In this document: positions 1 through 8,867 of the stretch, one piece after another
Layout of the letters: every line of letters starts with the position of its first letter
How positions within the stretch are numbered: position 1 is the stretch's first letter
From: CAZKAP01 sp964550895
GTDB taxonomy: Bacteria > Bacteroidota > Bacteroidia > Flavobacteriales > Flavobacteriaceae
Direction of reading: 5' to 3'
DNA: 15,671 nucleotides
NCBI GenBank assembly: GCA_964550895.1
Contig: CAZKAP010000055.1
Coordinates: 1-15,671 of the forward strand
Made by a program: the position numbers and the translations under genes
Notes under the pieces: model-generated
What the model saw: the letters and a program-made list of their open reading frames with translations, nothing else
What the model was told of the DNA's origin: nothing
Databases searched by the model: none

Positions 1-1
1 G

Positions 2-3000
2 GCTATACGAGATGCCAATGGCTGCGTTCAGCTATTGCCCGATATGGTATTTCCGGCCCTGGACTATCCCGACGACATCGTCTTCACCGTCGGCAATCTG
101 GACTGCGCCACGGGTACGGCCTCCGTGACCCTGGCGGGCTTCGGCGGAACCCCGGGGTATACCTATGAGATACTCGCCCCGTCAGCCTATGCAGTGGATA
201 ACGGTAGCAACCCCTTGTTCAGCGGACTGCCTTTCGGAAGCTATACCTTCGAGATCACCGATTCCGAGGGCTGTACCTATCAGGAGAGTTACAGCCTCCA
301 GCAACTGGAAACCATACGAGTGCAGTCTCAGACCCTCAGCCCGGTCAGTTGCCAGGGCGATTCGAACGGGAGCGGTCGCTTCCTGGTGGACCGATTCGGC
401 AGTACGTACAGCTACCGGATCAACTCCGGGCCGGTTACCACCGGTCAAAGCGGCAGTTCCGTCGACCTCAGCGGACTGGCCGTGGGCACTTATACCATAG
501 AGGTAACGGACGAGACGACGCTATGTACCGATACGGCTACCCTGGTCATCGAAGAACCGGCGGCTCCACTCTCTATAGATTCCCTTACTGTGGAGACCAT
601 GAATTGTCAGAACGGCAATGCGGGAAGTGTGACTGCTCAGACCTCAGGCGGCTGGGGGTCCAACAGCTACCGGCTTATTCAGCCCGACATGAGCGTAATC
701 GGGCCCAGGAATACGCCTTCGTTCGCAGGTCTGGTCCAGGGTGGAACCTATACCCTTGAGGTTACGGATGTCAACGGTTGTCAGGTGACGGATTCGTTTA
801 TCCTCACCCCCCTGCCCAGTCCGGTACTTGCCCTCGACCTGACTCAGTCGGACTTCTGTTACGATGCATTTACCGCAGCCCAGCTTGCGGTAACCGCCAG
901 CGGAGGCCTCGGACCCTATGAGTACCGAATCAACGGCGGACCCTGGCAGGCTTCCCCGGTGTTTCCCGGGCTGACCCCGAACAGCTATTCCCTGGAAGTG
1001 AATGATGCGAACAACTGCCGCACCCAGATTACTGCCCTGATCAACGACCCCATACGCGCAACGGCCACCATATTGCAGGAGCTCACCTGTTCCGGACCCG
1101 ATGCACGGATCGAGGTGAGCATACAGGATGGTTACCCCATTGGCACCTCCTATGATCACTACGAGGTGAGTATCAACGGCGGTCCCTATACCAGCGCGAA
1201 CTATCCCATAGCGGGGAGCAGTTTCCAGTATACCGTGCCCAATGACGGTAGCATAACCTCAGATACTACCTATGAATTCATGGTATTCGACAGTCAGGGT
1301 TGTTCGGCAGTCAGCAATCGGATTACTATCAGTCCCCGGGAGTCCATAGCCGGTTCGGTACAGGTTATCGACACCCGCTGCGGCATTCCGGGAAGCGGTG
1401 TGGTGGAGCTGGTACCGGATACGAATTTCGGGATTCCCCCCTACGAGTACAGTAATGACAACGGAGCCAGCTTCGGCCCGGTATCCGTTTTCCCAGGCTA
1501 TAGCGCGGGTACTCACGGCGGCTTCGTGATCCGGGACAGCCGGGGTTGCGAGAGTCCTGCCATGACCGCTATGGTGGGCAACAGTACGCCCCTAAACGCC
1601 TTGATCACGCCTACCCCGGCGAGCTGCAGCGCAGGTGTGGTGGAGGGCAGCATAGCCGTGAACATCTCCAACGGGACCGGCCCTTACGACTATGAACTCC
1701 TGGATGAGTTCGGCGTTACGGTATTGTCCTATGCGGGAATTGTCAGCAACACCGGGGCCTTTAATGCGGTATCTCCCGGAACCTATACCGTCGTCACCCG
1801 GGATGCCCTGGGTTGTGAAGACCGCGATGTAGTAACCATAACAGAAAGTGAGTTGGATATTGTGCCAGTGCCCATACTGCCACCGGACTGTGCAAGCGAC
1901 CTCAGTGTGAGCATCACCATAGTCGGCGGTATGGGCCCCTTTCTGATACGTTTGATAGGCGAGCCTTTACCCAGGTATTCACCCAACGGGGGTCCGCGCG
2001 ACCATACCTTTAGCGGTCTGGACCTGGGAACCACCTACTACGTCGAGGTGGAGGACACCGGAACGGGCTGTATCTATGTGGAAGAAATTCCGCCTTACAG
2101 CGGCCCGAGCCCTCTGGGTGTCAGCGTATCCACTGCCGCATCGGCCTGTGGTCCGACCCCTACCGGATCGCTTTCGTATACCATTAGCGGTGCCTCGGGT
2201 CCCGATGTGGACATCATACTCAGAAATACGGAAGACGGAAGCGAGATTGTACCCCTTACCAACGTTTCTTCGTCCGGACCTTTTAGCGACCTGACAGGTC
2301 TCGCACCAGGAAGCTATCAGGTAACAGTTTACGATCCATATAACGGCTGTGAAGCCAGTGCGCTGGGAAGGGTAGAGGTCAACAATCCGATAATAACCAT
2401 ATTGGATAACCTGCCGGGTACCTGTTTCCGCGGGGCACTGGTTACTGTGCGGGGAAGCTCGGGCACGCCGGGATATGAATTCGCCGTGGTCCCCACAGGG
2501 GATCCTGCTCCATCCGCTTTCGGAACGGATACGACCTTCGAACTCGCTGCCCCCGGTACTTACGATTTCTACCTCAGGGATGCCGCAGGCTGTGTGGTGA
2601 GCACTACGGCCTCCGTTACCGAATTGCCACCCATGCCGGCTGCGGCCATAGACGTGGTCAATCAGTGTACGGCAAGCAGTGGCTTCCAGATCGACGTGAC
2701 GGCTCCTCTGAGCACAGGCAGTGGCCTCCCTGGTGAAAGCTTCCAGTACGACATTGGAGGCGGCTTCCAGGATTCCCCGCAATTTATAGTACCCAATGCG
2801 GGAACCTATACCATCACCATCCGGGATGGCTGGGGATGCACCCAGACTATAATGGCCGAAGTATTCGACTTTTTCTCCATCTCTGCGGATGCTAGCTCCG
2901 TTCCTACCTGTAATGCGGGCGATGGGGCTATTACCGTGACCACTACCGGGGGAAGTGGGAATTTCGAGTATCAGCTTCTGGATCAGGCTACCATGCTGCC

Positions 3001-6000
3001 TGTCCAGCCTGTACAGAGTACACCGGTCTTTAACAATATTGCCCCTGGCGACTACGAAGTTGTTGTGACCGACCTGGATTCCAATACGGTTCCCTTGTGT
3101 TCGGATGTGGCTACCGTTGAGGTAAGCGTGGTCGTAAATCCCGTTATTAGTGCGGTACAAACCACAGATATCAGCTGCTCGGGCTCGGCGGATGGTTCCA
3201 TTTTAGTAAGCCTGCAGCCGGGTACGGATTTGGATATACCACTCCTGTACAGCCTGACCGACGGTATGGGAACCACCCTCTACGGCCCACAGACCTCGCC
3301 GCTTTTCAGTGGATTACCACCGGGCACATATACGGCAGAGGTGGTGTCCCAGAGGGGCTGCCGGGATACATGGCCGGATATAACCCTAGTCGAACCGTTG
3401 CCCCTGCAAATCCAGACTGCCCAGACCGACTTTAGCTGCGACGCCGGCTCCGGACAGTTCAGTACGGCAGACCTCGAAGTATTTATGGACACCAATGGCG
3501 ATGGCACGGGTACTCCAACAGGAACACCGCCCTACCTGTATAGTATCAATGACGGCACTCCTACCTTCGATGGCACCCAGTTTCAGTCCTCCAATCGGTT
3601 TCAGATCATCGATCGTGGAGTCGATCAGAATATTGAGGTCATAGTTCGTGATCGCAACGGTTGTGAAATACGCACCAATACTACCTTCGTTACCCCTGCG
3701 GACCTGACCTTCAGCTTCGATGTGGTTCCGTCAACTTGTGACAGTAGTGGATCAGGGGTACAGCCCGGGAGTATCACGGTGATCGTGGATCAGGGACCGG
3801 GGAATTACGAAGTGGAATTAATGCCACTCGGTTCAGGGCCGGCGGTTTCCTCCGGTGGAACGGATCGTGCCAGTATTCCCATCGGGGTTCCCGGGTCTTA
3901 TGTTTTTGCGGTCAGCGACCTGGACAACGGGGGGTGTATGTATTTGACCCCACTGGCCGATATGCCGGAATACAATACGATCTCTGCAACACTCAGGGAA
4001 AACCGTCCCGTGAGCTGCTTTGGTGATACGGATGGAGAAGTGGCCCTTGAGATCCTGAATTATACCGGCGTGTACCATTACGAGGTATTCAGCCGCACCC
4101 CTTCGGGAGATGTCAGCACCGGAGTCACCGGTACCCTGGATACCAACCTGTCGGCAGGTGAAGAAATCTTAGGAGGCCTGCCTGCCGGTAACCTGTTCGT
4201 TCGTGTAGTGGCTCAGGATAGCCCATATTGCGATACGGAGAGTAATGTGACCACGGTGCGTTCTCCCGACCGACCCCTGGACCTCGATCTCGTTCAGACT
4301 GCGGTGGTTACCTGTGCCTCACCCGGACTTGGCGAAATAACTTTGAGCGCAGAAGGAGGCTGGGGCAATTACGAGTACCGCCTCATCGATTCCTCAAGCG
4401 GGACTGTCCTGATCGATTATCCCAATACGGAACGGGTATTCGAGGGACTCGATGGAGGGGACTACGAAGTGTATGTGCGTGATTTCCGGGGATGTGAACA
4501 GAGCCGGACGATTTCACTTGCCATACCGGACCCCATACAGGCGTCGATTCAGGTCGTGCAACCCCTGGCCTGTCCCGGTGACAACAATGCAATCATAGAA
4601 GCCTACGACATAGTCGGCGGTCAGGGAGCCGGCAATTACCTCTACCAGCTGATCCGGGTATCCGACGGAACTCAGAGCGGACTTCAGAATACACCCGTAT
4701 TCAGCAACCTTAATGCGGGGCGCTATCAGATCGCCGTTTACGATGGTTGGGAATGTACGGCGTTTACCCCCGAAATCGACGTGATGAACCCCGAGCGCAT
4801 ACAGTCCGACCTGGTTGAGCTCCAGCCTCCGGGTTGTGGAGACCTGGGAAGAATGAGGCTGAGAATCACCAACCCCCAACCCGGCATGGACTACTTCTAC
4901 CGCCGCTCCGGAACCAGCGATCCTTTCCAGCCTTTCGGAACGGGGGTATACCAAACGGATATAGCCGTGGATATCACTGTGGATCCCGGACCTTTTATGT
5001 ACGACGTACAAAATTCCAACGGCTGTCCTTTCGAACGATCCAATCAGATATCTCTGGATCCCGCTGCCCCATTGGTGATTGATCTGGATTTGACCAATGC
5101 TACGATAAACTGCGCGGGAGAAGCCAGCGGAATTATACGATCCGAGGCATTCGGGGGAATAGGAAATTACCGATATACCCTGTTGAACAACCCGGGGACA
5201 CCCCTGCCTGGAAATACCGTACGTCCTGAACAGGATTCAGGGATTTTCCGAAATCTCGACCCGGGTACGTACTATGTTTTTGCCCGAAGCGGAGGTTGCC
5301 AGGCCGTGTCTCCGCCCATCGAAATTCTTCCCAGAGAACCTCTCGTGCTGGAATACTTCGAGGTCATGGATGTGAGTTGTGCCGGAGATGCCGATGGACA
5401 GATCATACTGGAAGCAAGCGGGGGAACGGGTCGCATCCGGTATTCCATTTCCGATACGCTGAGTGAGTTCTTCGAGGGAGACGACCCGGTGCATCCGAAC
5501 CGCAAGACCTTCGACGAATTACCCCCAAGAAGCTACGACATCATCATTCAGGACGACCTGGGCTGTACCATCACTCGTACCGTAGTGGTGGGCTCACCGT
5601 CGCCGCTGATCGCTTCGGTGGCCGAGTTGACCCCGGAGATCTGCGTGGGAGATGGAGATTCCATGGTTCGCCTGGCCGTGACTGGTGGCGTTCCACCGTA
5701 CGAAACAAGTGTGGACTCCGCCAACGAAGAGGATTTCGAACTTAACAGCACTCTGGAGTTCCGGGGTCTGGAAGGGGGCAGACCGCATACTATTTTTATT
5801 CGGGACAGCCGTGGCTGTATTACCAATGTATCTGTGGAAGTACCCCCGGGTCTAACGGTAGAAGTCAACCCCATGGTCACCTACGGCTGTACCGAGATCT
5901 TCGCCTACAATACGGTGACCATTGAACTGGCGGACCCTTCTCTTTCCGACGAGATGCTATACGCGATCGATACTTATGATATCAATCTGGCCACCAGTGA

Positions 6001-6310
6001 CAACCAATATGGCAACCTGCCTCCGGGAGAGCACTTCGTGTATGCCCTGCACTCCAGTGGATGCTTCGATATCGCGGAATTCGTGATCGACGATTACGAA
6101 CCTCTGGTGCTGGAGGTAGAAAAGACCGCATACAATGAGTTTAGGGCAACGGCCAGCGGTGGATTCGGTGGATATGAGTACTCCTTTCAGGGTGAGCCCT
6201 ACGGAGCCGAGAACGTGTTTTATCTGTTCCGGGATACCGAGTTCGAAGTACGGGTCAGGGACCAGGCCGGTTGCGAGGCCTTATACAGGGCATCCTTCGA
6301 CTTCAATGCC
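2..6310 (+). repeat. Array of about 24 SprB-like protein repeats
   Basis: These are tandem degenerate repeats seen at the protein level, about 80-95 residues each, plus the end of one more repeat at the left edge. Closing motifs can be followed in order: DSEGC, DETTLC, DVNGC, DANNC, DSQGC, DSRGC, DALGC, DTGTGC, DPYNGC, DAAGC, DGWGC, VPLC, SQRGC, DRNGC, DNGGC, DSPYC, DFRGC, DGWEC, SNGC, SGGC, DDLGC, DSRGC, SSGC, DQAGC. I saw no long near-identical DNA blocks between repeats, so the array looks old and diversified rather than recently amplified. The family assignment comes from the motif pattern; exact repeat boundaries are approximate. Confidence 0.85.
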
Positions 6311-6574
6311 ATGCCGAGATTCCCGGATTATTTCACGCCCAATGGGGATCTGATGGACGATTACTTCGCCGCGGAAAACGGGGAATTATTCCCCAGCATG
6401 ACCGTAAAGATATACGACCGCTACGGCCGGGTGGTGGCCCGACTGGAAAACGTGATCAAGTGGGACGGAAACTACTTTGGAAAACCGGTTCCGACGGGAG
6501 ATTACTGGTATGTCGTTACCGTGGACAACGGGGAAACCCCGCCTGTGTTCGGTCATTTCACCCTCTATCGATAA
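2..6574 (+). CDS. Giant SprB-like repeat surface protein with type IX secretion sorting domain (5' truncated)
   Basis: This is the C-terminal part (2190 codons visible) of a very large secreted surface protein. The reading frame is open from base 2 and the first visible residues (IRDANGC) are the end of another repeat, so the true start lies outside the window; the TTG at 35 is not a start. About 24 complete repeats of roughly 80-95 residues follow. Each has an early Cys, a GG-x-G-x-Y-x-Y-like core, a G-x-Y-x-[VI]-x-[VI]-x-D strand and a closing GC, as in the SprB repeat family. The last 84 residues (fragment positions 2107-2190, from base 6320) match the gliding-motility-associated CHU_C/type B sorting domain: FTPNGD, IYDRYGR, WDG, PTGDYWY and a terminal strand ending in LYR. 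Known relatives such as Flavobacterium SprB are exported by the type IX system and act as gliding or attachment adhesins. The adhesin role here is inferred. Taa stop at 6572-6574. Confidence 0.93.
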   Translation, partial: AIRDANGCVQLLPDMVFPALDYPDDIVFTVGNLDCATGTASVTLAGFGGTPGYTYEILAPSAYAVDNGSNPLFSGLPFGSYTFEITDSEGCTYQESYSLQQLETIRVQSQTLSPVSCQGDSNGSGRFLVDRFGSTYSYRINSGPVTTGQSGSSVDLSGLAVGTYTIEVTDETTLCTDTATLVIEEPAAPLSIDSLTVETMNCQNGNAGSVTAQTSGGWGSNSYRLIQPDMSVIGPRNTPSFAGLVQGGTYTLEVTDVNGCQVTDSFILTPLPSPVLALDLTQSDFCYDAFTAAQLAVTASGGLGPYEYRINGGPWQASPVFPGLTPNSYSLEVNDANNCRTQITALINDPIRATATILQELTCSGPDARIEVSIQDGYPIGTSYDHYEVSINGGPYTSANYPIAGSSFQYTVPNDGSITSDTTYEFMVFDSQGCSAVSNRITISPRESIAGSVQVIDTRCGIPGSGVVELVPDTNFGIPPYEYSNDNGASFGPVSVFPGYSAGTHGGFVIRDSRGCESPAMTAMVGNSTPLNALITPTPASCSAGVVEGSIAVNISNGTGPYDYELLDEFGVTVLSYAGIVSNTGAFNAVSPGTYTVVTRDALGCEDRDVVTITESELDIVPVPILPPDCASDLSVSITIVGGMGPFLIRLIGEPLPRYSPNGGPRDHTFSGLDLGTTYYVEVEDTGTGCIYVEEIPPYSGPSPLGVSVSTAASACGPTPTGSLSYTISGASGPDVDIILRNTEDGSEIVPLTNVSSSGPFSDLTGLAPGSYQVTVYDPYNGCEASALGRVEVNNPIITILDNLPGTCFRGALVTVRGSSGTPGYEFAVVPTGDPAPSAFGTDTTFELAAPGTYDFYLRDAAGCVVSTTASVTELPPMPAAAIDVVNQCTASSGFQIDVTAPLSTGSGLPGESFQYDIGGGFQDSPQFIVPNAGTYTITIRDGWGCTQTIMAEVFDFFSISADASSVPTCNAGDGAITVTTTGGSGNFEYQLLDQATMLPVQPVQSTPVFNNIAPGDYEVVVTDLDSNTVPLCSDVATVEVSVVVNPVISAVQTTDISCSGSADGSILVSLQPGTDLDIPLLYSLTDGMGTTLYGPQTSPLFSGLPPGTYTAEVVSQRGCRDTWPDITLVEPLPLQIQTAQTDFSCDAGSGQFSTADLEVFMDTNGDGTGTPTGTPPYLYSINDGTPTFDGTQFQSSNRFQIIDRGVDQNIEVIVRDRNGCEIRTNTTFVTPADLTFSFDVVPSTCDSSGSGVQPGSITVIVDQGPGNYEVELMPLGSGPAVSSGGTDRASIPIGVPGSYVFAVSDLDNGGCMYLTPLADMPEYNTISATLRENRPVSCFGDTDGEVALEILNYTGVYHYEVFSRTPSGDVSTGVTGTLDTNLSAGEEILGGLPAGNLFVRVVAQDSPYCDTESNVTTVRSPDRPLDLDLVQTAVVTCASPGLGEITLSAEGGWGNYEYRLIDSSSGTVLIDYPNTERVFEGLDGGDYEVYVRDFRGCEQSRTISLAIPDPIQASIQVVQPLACPGDNNAIIEAYDIVGGQGAGNYLYQLIRVSDGTQSGLQNTPVFSNLNAGRYQIAVYDGWECTAFTPEIDVMNPERIQSDLVELQPPGCGDLGRMRLRITNPQPGMDYFYRRSGTSDPFQPFGTGVYQTDIAVDITVDPGPFMYDVQNSNGCPFERSNQISLDPAAPLVIDLDLTNATINCAGEASGIIRSEAFGGIGNYRYTLLNNPGTPLPGNTVRPEQDSGIFRNLDPGTYYVFARSGGCQAVSPPIEILPREPLVLEYFEVMDVSCAGDADGQIILEASGGTGRIRYSISDTLSEFFEGDDPVHPNRKTFDELPPRSYDIIIQDDLGCTITRTVVVGSPSPLIASVAELTPEICVGDGDSMVRLAVTGGVPPYETSVDSANEEDFELNSTLEFRGLEGGRPHTIFIRDSRGCITNVSVEVPPGLTVEVNPMVTYGCTEIFAYNTVTIELADPSLSDEMLYAIDTYDINLATSDNQYGNLPPGEHFVYALHSSGCFDIAEFVIDDYEPLVLEVEKTAYNEFRATASGGFGGYEYSFQGEPYGAENVFYLFRDTEFEVRVRDQAGCEALYRASFDFNAMPRFPDYFTPNGDLMDDYFAAENGELFPSMTVKIYDRYGRVVARLENVIKWDGNYFGKPVPTGDYWYVVTVDNGETPPVFGHFTLYR

Positions 6575-6611
6575 TCCGGTTAAGGCCGGCCCCAATTGTT
6601 TGGTTGATGTG

Positions 6612-6646
6612 AAAAGGGATGGGTCCTGTGCTGACCCATCCCTTTG
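6612..6646. terminator. Bidirectional intrinsic terminator between convergent genes
   Basis: A perfect 10-bp stem (gggatgggtc at 6616-6625 with gacccatccc at 6633-6642) closes a 7-base loop. It is extended by an A-run before it (6612-6615) and a T-rich run after it (6643-6650). The A/T flanks let it act on both strands, which fits its place between the end of the repeat-protein gene (6574) and the end of the convergent metallopeptidase gene (6670). Confidence 0.85.
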
Positions 6647-6669
6647 TTTTATTCGCTTGCTTCTATTGA

Positions 6670-8694
6670 CTACCAGATCTTAACCCGGTCTTCAGGAGCC
6701 AGGTACAGCGAATCGGTTTCTTTGATGTCGAAGGCCGTATAGAATTCGGGTACATTCCGCACCACTCCGTTCACGCGGAACATGGTAGGGGAGTGGGGGT
6801 CCGTATTGACCTGCTGACGCAGGAATTCATCCCTTGCCAGATTTTGCCATACCTGAGCCCAGCCCAGGAAAACCCTCTGCTCTCCGGTAAAGCCATCCAT
6901 AACGGGTGCCTCCTTTCCTTCGAGCGACATCTGATAGGCCTTGAGTGCAATACTGAGCCCTCCGAGGTCACCGATGTTCTCTCCCAGGGTAAATTCTCCA
7001 TTGACGTTTACGCCGGGCAGTACCTCGAAAGCGTCGTACTGCGCAATGAGCTTTTCGGTTCGCTTGGTAAATTCCTCCCGATCTTCAGCGGTCCACCAGT
7101 TGCGCGCCTTGCCGTCTCCGTCGAATTGACTTCCGCTATCGTCGAAACCATGTCCGATTTCGTGCCCGATCACACCGCCTATGCCTCCGTAGTTTACGGC
7201 GTCATCGGCATCCATGTTGAAGAAGGGAGGCTGGAGGATAGCTGCCGGAAAAACGATTTCATTCTTGGTGGGATTGTAGTAGGCATTCACCGTCTGGGGG
7301 GTCATCCCCCATTCCTTGCGATCGACAGGGCCTCCGAGCTTGGAGAGTTCGCGCTCGTATTCCATCAGGCTGCAGCGCTTCAGGTTGCCCACCAGATCCC
7401 CGGCCTGGATTTCCACTTCGTATTTCTTCCACTCATCGGGATACCCGATTTTGGGGTCGAATTTGCTGAGCTTGTCCAGGGCCTGTACCTTGGTCTCTTC
7501 GCTCATCCAGTCCAGTTCCTTTATGCTCTGCTCGTATGCGCGTATCAGATTGGCCACCAGCTCCTGCATGCGCTCCTTGGCCTCGGCTGGGAAGTGTTTC
7601 TCCACATATACCTTACCTACGAGTTCGCCCAGCAATCCGTTAACCGTACCCACGCCTCTTCTCCAGATAGGGCGCTGTTCCTCCACACCGGATAACTCCT
7701 TACTGAAGAATTCAAAGTTCTGTTGGTCCAGTTCTGCGGTCAGTGAGGAGGCTGCTCCATCCAGCAGATGCCATTTCAGGTAGGTCTTCCAGGTCGAGAG
7801 GGGAACCTCGGTCAGCATCTGATCCAGGGCCTTCTGGTAATCGGGCATGAACATACCCAGCTTCTCCAGATTACCCACACCGGCTTCCTCCAGATAGGTG
7901 TCCCAGTCGAAGGATTTCATGATGTACTTAAGGGAGTCCCTGCTATACATGTGATAATTGGCGGCGAACTGCCGGGTCTGTTCTTTCTTCATGTGGTTGC
8001 CCGCAATTTGGGTTTCCAGCTCCATGATTTGACGGGCGGCGTTGGATCCATCCGGCCATCCGGCCAATTCGAACATCTTTGTTATGTGCTGCACGTACTT
8101 GTCCCGGATTTCAACCGAACGTTCATCTTCGTTAAAGTAATAGTCCCTATCGGGCAGGCCGATACCGGACTGGTACAGGTATACGGCGTATTCATCGGGT
8201 TTCTTGAGATCTTGATACACAAAGGGGCTCATTGGGACCCCCTTGCCCATCTTGGGCGCGCGGGCGAAATACACGGTGAGATCCTCAAGGCTGCCAATAG
8301 CTTCGATTTCGGCCAGATCATCCGCTATGGGCTCCATGCCCAGCGAATTCCGGGTTTCCATGTCGATGTAGGAATTGTACAGATCACCGATCTTTTGCTG
8401 GTCGGAACCCGTTTCGAATTCTCCTTCGGCCGATTCCTCGATGATGGCCTTTACGTTCTCGTCCGACTGTTCCCTCAGGATATTGAAGGCCCCGTAGCGC
8501 CCTTCGTCTCCCGGTATTTCGTTGTTCTTTACCCAGGTCCCGTTAACGTATGCGTCGAAGTTATCTCCCGGATTTACCGAAGTGTCCATGTTTTCCAGGG
8601 TAATGCCCGAAACGAGTTCCTTATCCGGTTGAAGCAGATCACAGCTGACCGCTGTCAGCCCAGCCCATGCCAGGACTATCCATTTTGTTCTCAT
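6670..8694 (-). CDS. M13-family zinc metallopeptidase, lipoprotein (neprilysin/PepO-like)
   Basis: This 674-residue zinc endopeptidase of the M13 family is of normal length and probably cleaves peptides in the periplasm or at the outer membrane. The N-terminus has a short hydrophobic signal with lipobox AVSC and acceptor Cys19, so the mature protein should be a lipoprotein. The M13 N-terminal domain spans roughly residues 35-430. The catalytic domain shows NAYY (470-473), FPAAILQPPFF, the zinc motif HEIGH (511-515), the third ligand Glu572 in GENIGD with Asp576, and His634/Arg640 in a DPHSPTMFR stretch equivalent to the substrate-binding His and Arg of neprilysin. The protein ends in VKIW, close to the short C-terminal Trp end typical of the family. 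All key catalytic residues are present, so it should be active. ATG start at 8694-8692, with no clear Shine-Dalgarno. It is convergent with the repeat-protein gene and divergent from the TPR gene. The natural substrate is unknown. Confidence 0.95.
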   Translation of the reverse strand: MRTKWIVLAWAGLTAVSCDLLQPDKELVSGITLENMDTSVNPGDNFDAYVNGTWVKNNEIPGDEGRYGAFNILREQSDENVKAIIEESAEGEFETGSDQQKIGDLYNSYIDMETRNSLGMEPIADDLAEIEAIGSLEDLTVYFARAPKMGKGVPMSPFVYQDLKKPDEYAVYLYQSGIGLPDRDYYFNEDERSVEIRDKYVQHITKMFELAGWPDGSNAARQIMELETQIAGNHMKKEQTRQFAANYHMYSRDSLKYIMKSFDWDTYLEEAGVGNLEKLGMFMPDYQKALDQMLTEVPLSTWKTYLKWHLLDGAASSLTAELDQQNFEFFSKELSGVEEQRPIWRRGVGTVNGLLGELVGKVYVEKHFPAEAKERMQELVANLIRAYEQSIKELDWMSEETKVQALDKLSKFDPKIGYPDEWKKYEVEIQAGDLVGNLKRCSLMEYERELSKLGGPVDRKEWGMTPQTVNAYYNPTKNEIVFPAAILQPPFFNMDADDAVNYGGIGGVIGHEIGHGFDDSGSQFDGDGKARNWWTAEDREEFTKRTEKLIAQYDAFEVLPGVNVNGEFTLGENIGDLGGLSIALKAYQMSLEGKEAPVMDGFTGEQRVFLGWAQVWQNLARDEFLRQQVNTDPHSPTMFRVNGVVRNVPEFYTAFDIKETDSLYLAPEDRVKIW

Positions 8695-8867
8695 GAGATT
8701 AGGTTTTCTATTGTCAATGGATAAAGGTAATCAGCCTTTTAGGATTCCCATGGGTAGAAGGGTATATTTTGTGTTCATGCAACAAAAAAGCAAGGACTCG
8801 GCAGTGCTAAAGACCGGCTATTCAACCTGAATTTTTTGTACTTTTTTCGGCCGATAACCTAACCAAC
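8695..8867. promoter_or_regulatory. Divergent intergenic region with weak Bacteroidota-type promoter candidates
   Basis: This 173-base stretch separates the divergent metallopeptidase and TPR genes and must hold promoters for both. On the minus strand, TTTG (8786-8783) lies 18 bases before TACCCTTC (8764-8757), a poor match to the Bacteroidota -33 TTTG / -7 TAnnTTTG pattern. A second minus-strand -7-like box, TACCTTTA (8729-8722), has no matching -33 box. On the plus strand, TATATTTTG (8763-8771), with TTTA about 21 bases upstream, and the T-rich tract at 8832-8847 are the only candidates. None is strong, and no coding potential was seen. Confidence 0.3.

Noticed and set aside
35..37. TTG as the start of the giant repeat protein
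   Set aside because: The frame is open upstream to base 2 and encodes the end of another repeat (IRDANGC); there is no signal peptide after the TTG.
743..2812. The 12-base word ggaacctatacc recurring at 743, 1778 and 2801
   Set aside because: It encodes the same G-T-Y-T motif at the same place in different repeats, so it is explained by protein repeat conservation and codon preference, not by a separate DNA element.
1979..3160. Long open frame on the minus strand (393 codons) inside the repeat-protein gene
   Set aside because: It is antisense to a clearly coding frame, with no recognisable domain and low-complexity, His/Arg/Gly-rich composition typical of shadow frames.
6793..8724. Two long plus-strand open frames (6793-7695 and 7768-8724) opposite the metallopeptidase
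   Set aside because: They mirror the M13 coding frame, have no family motifs, and the opposite strand holds all the catalytic residues of a complete enzyme.
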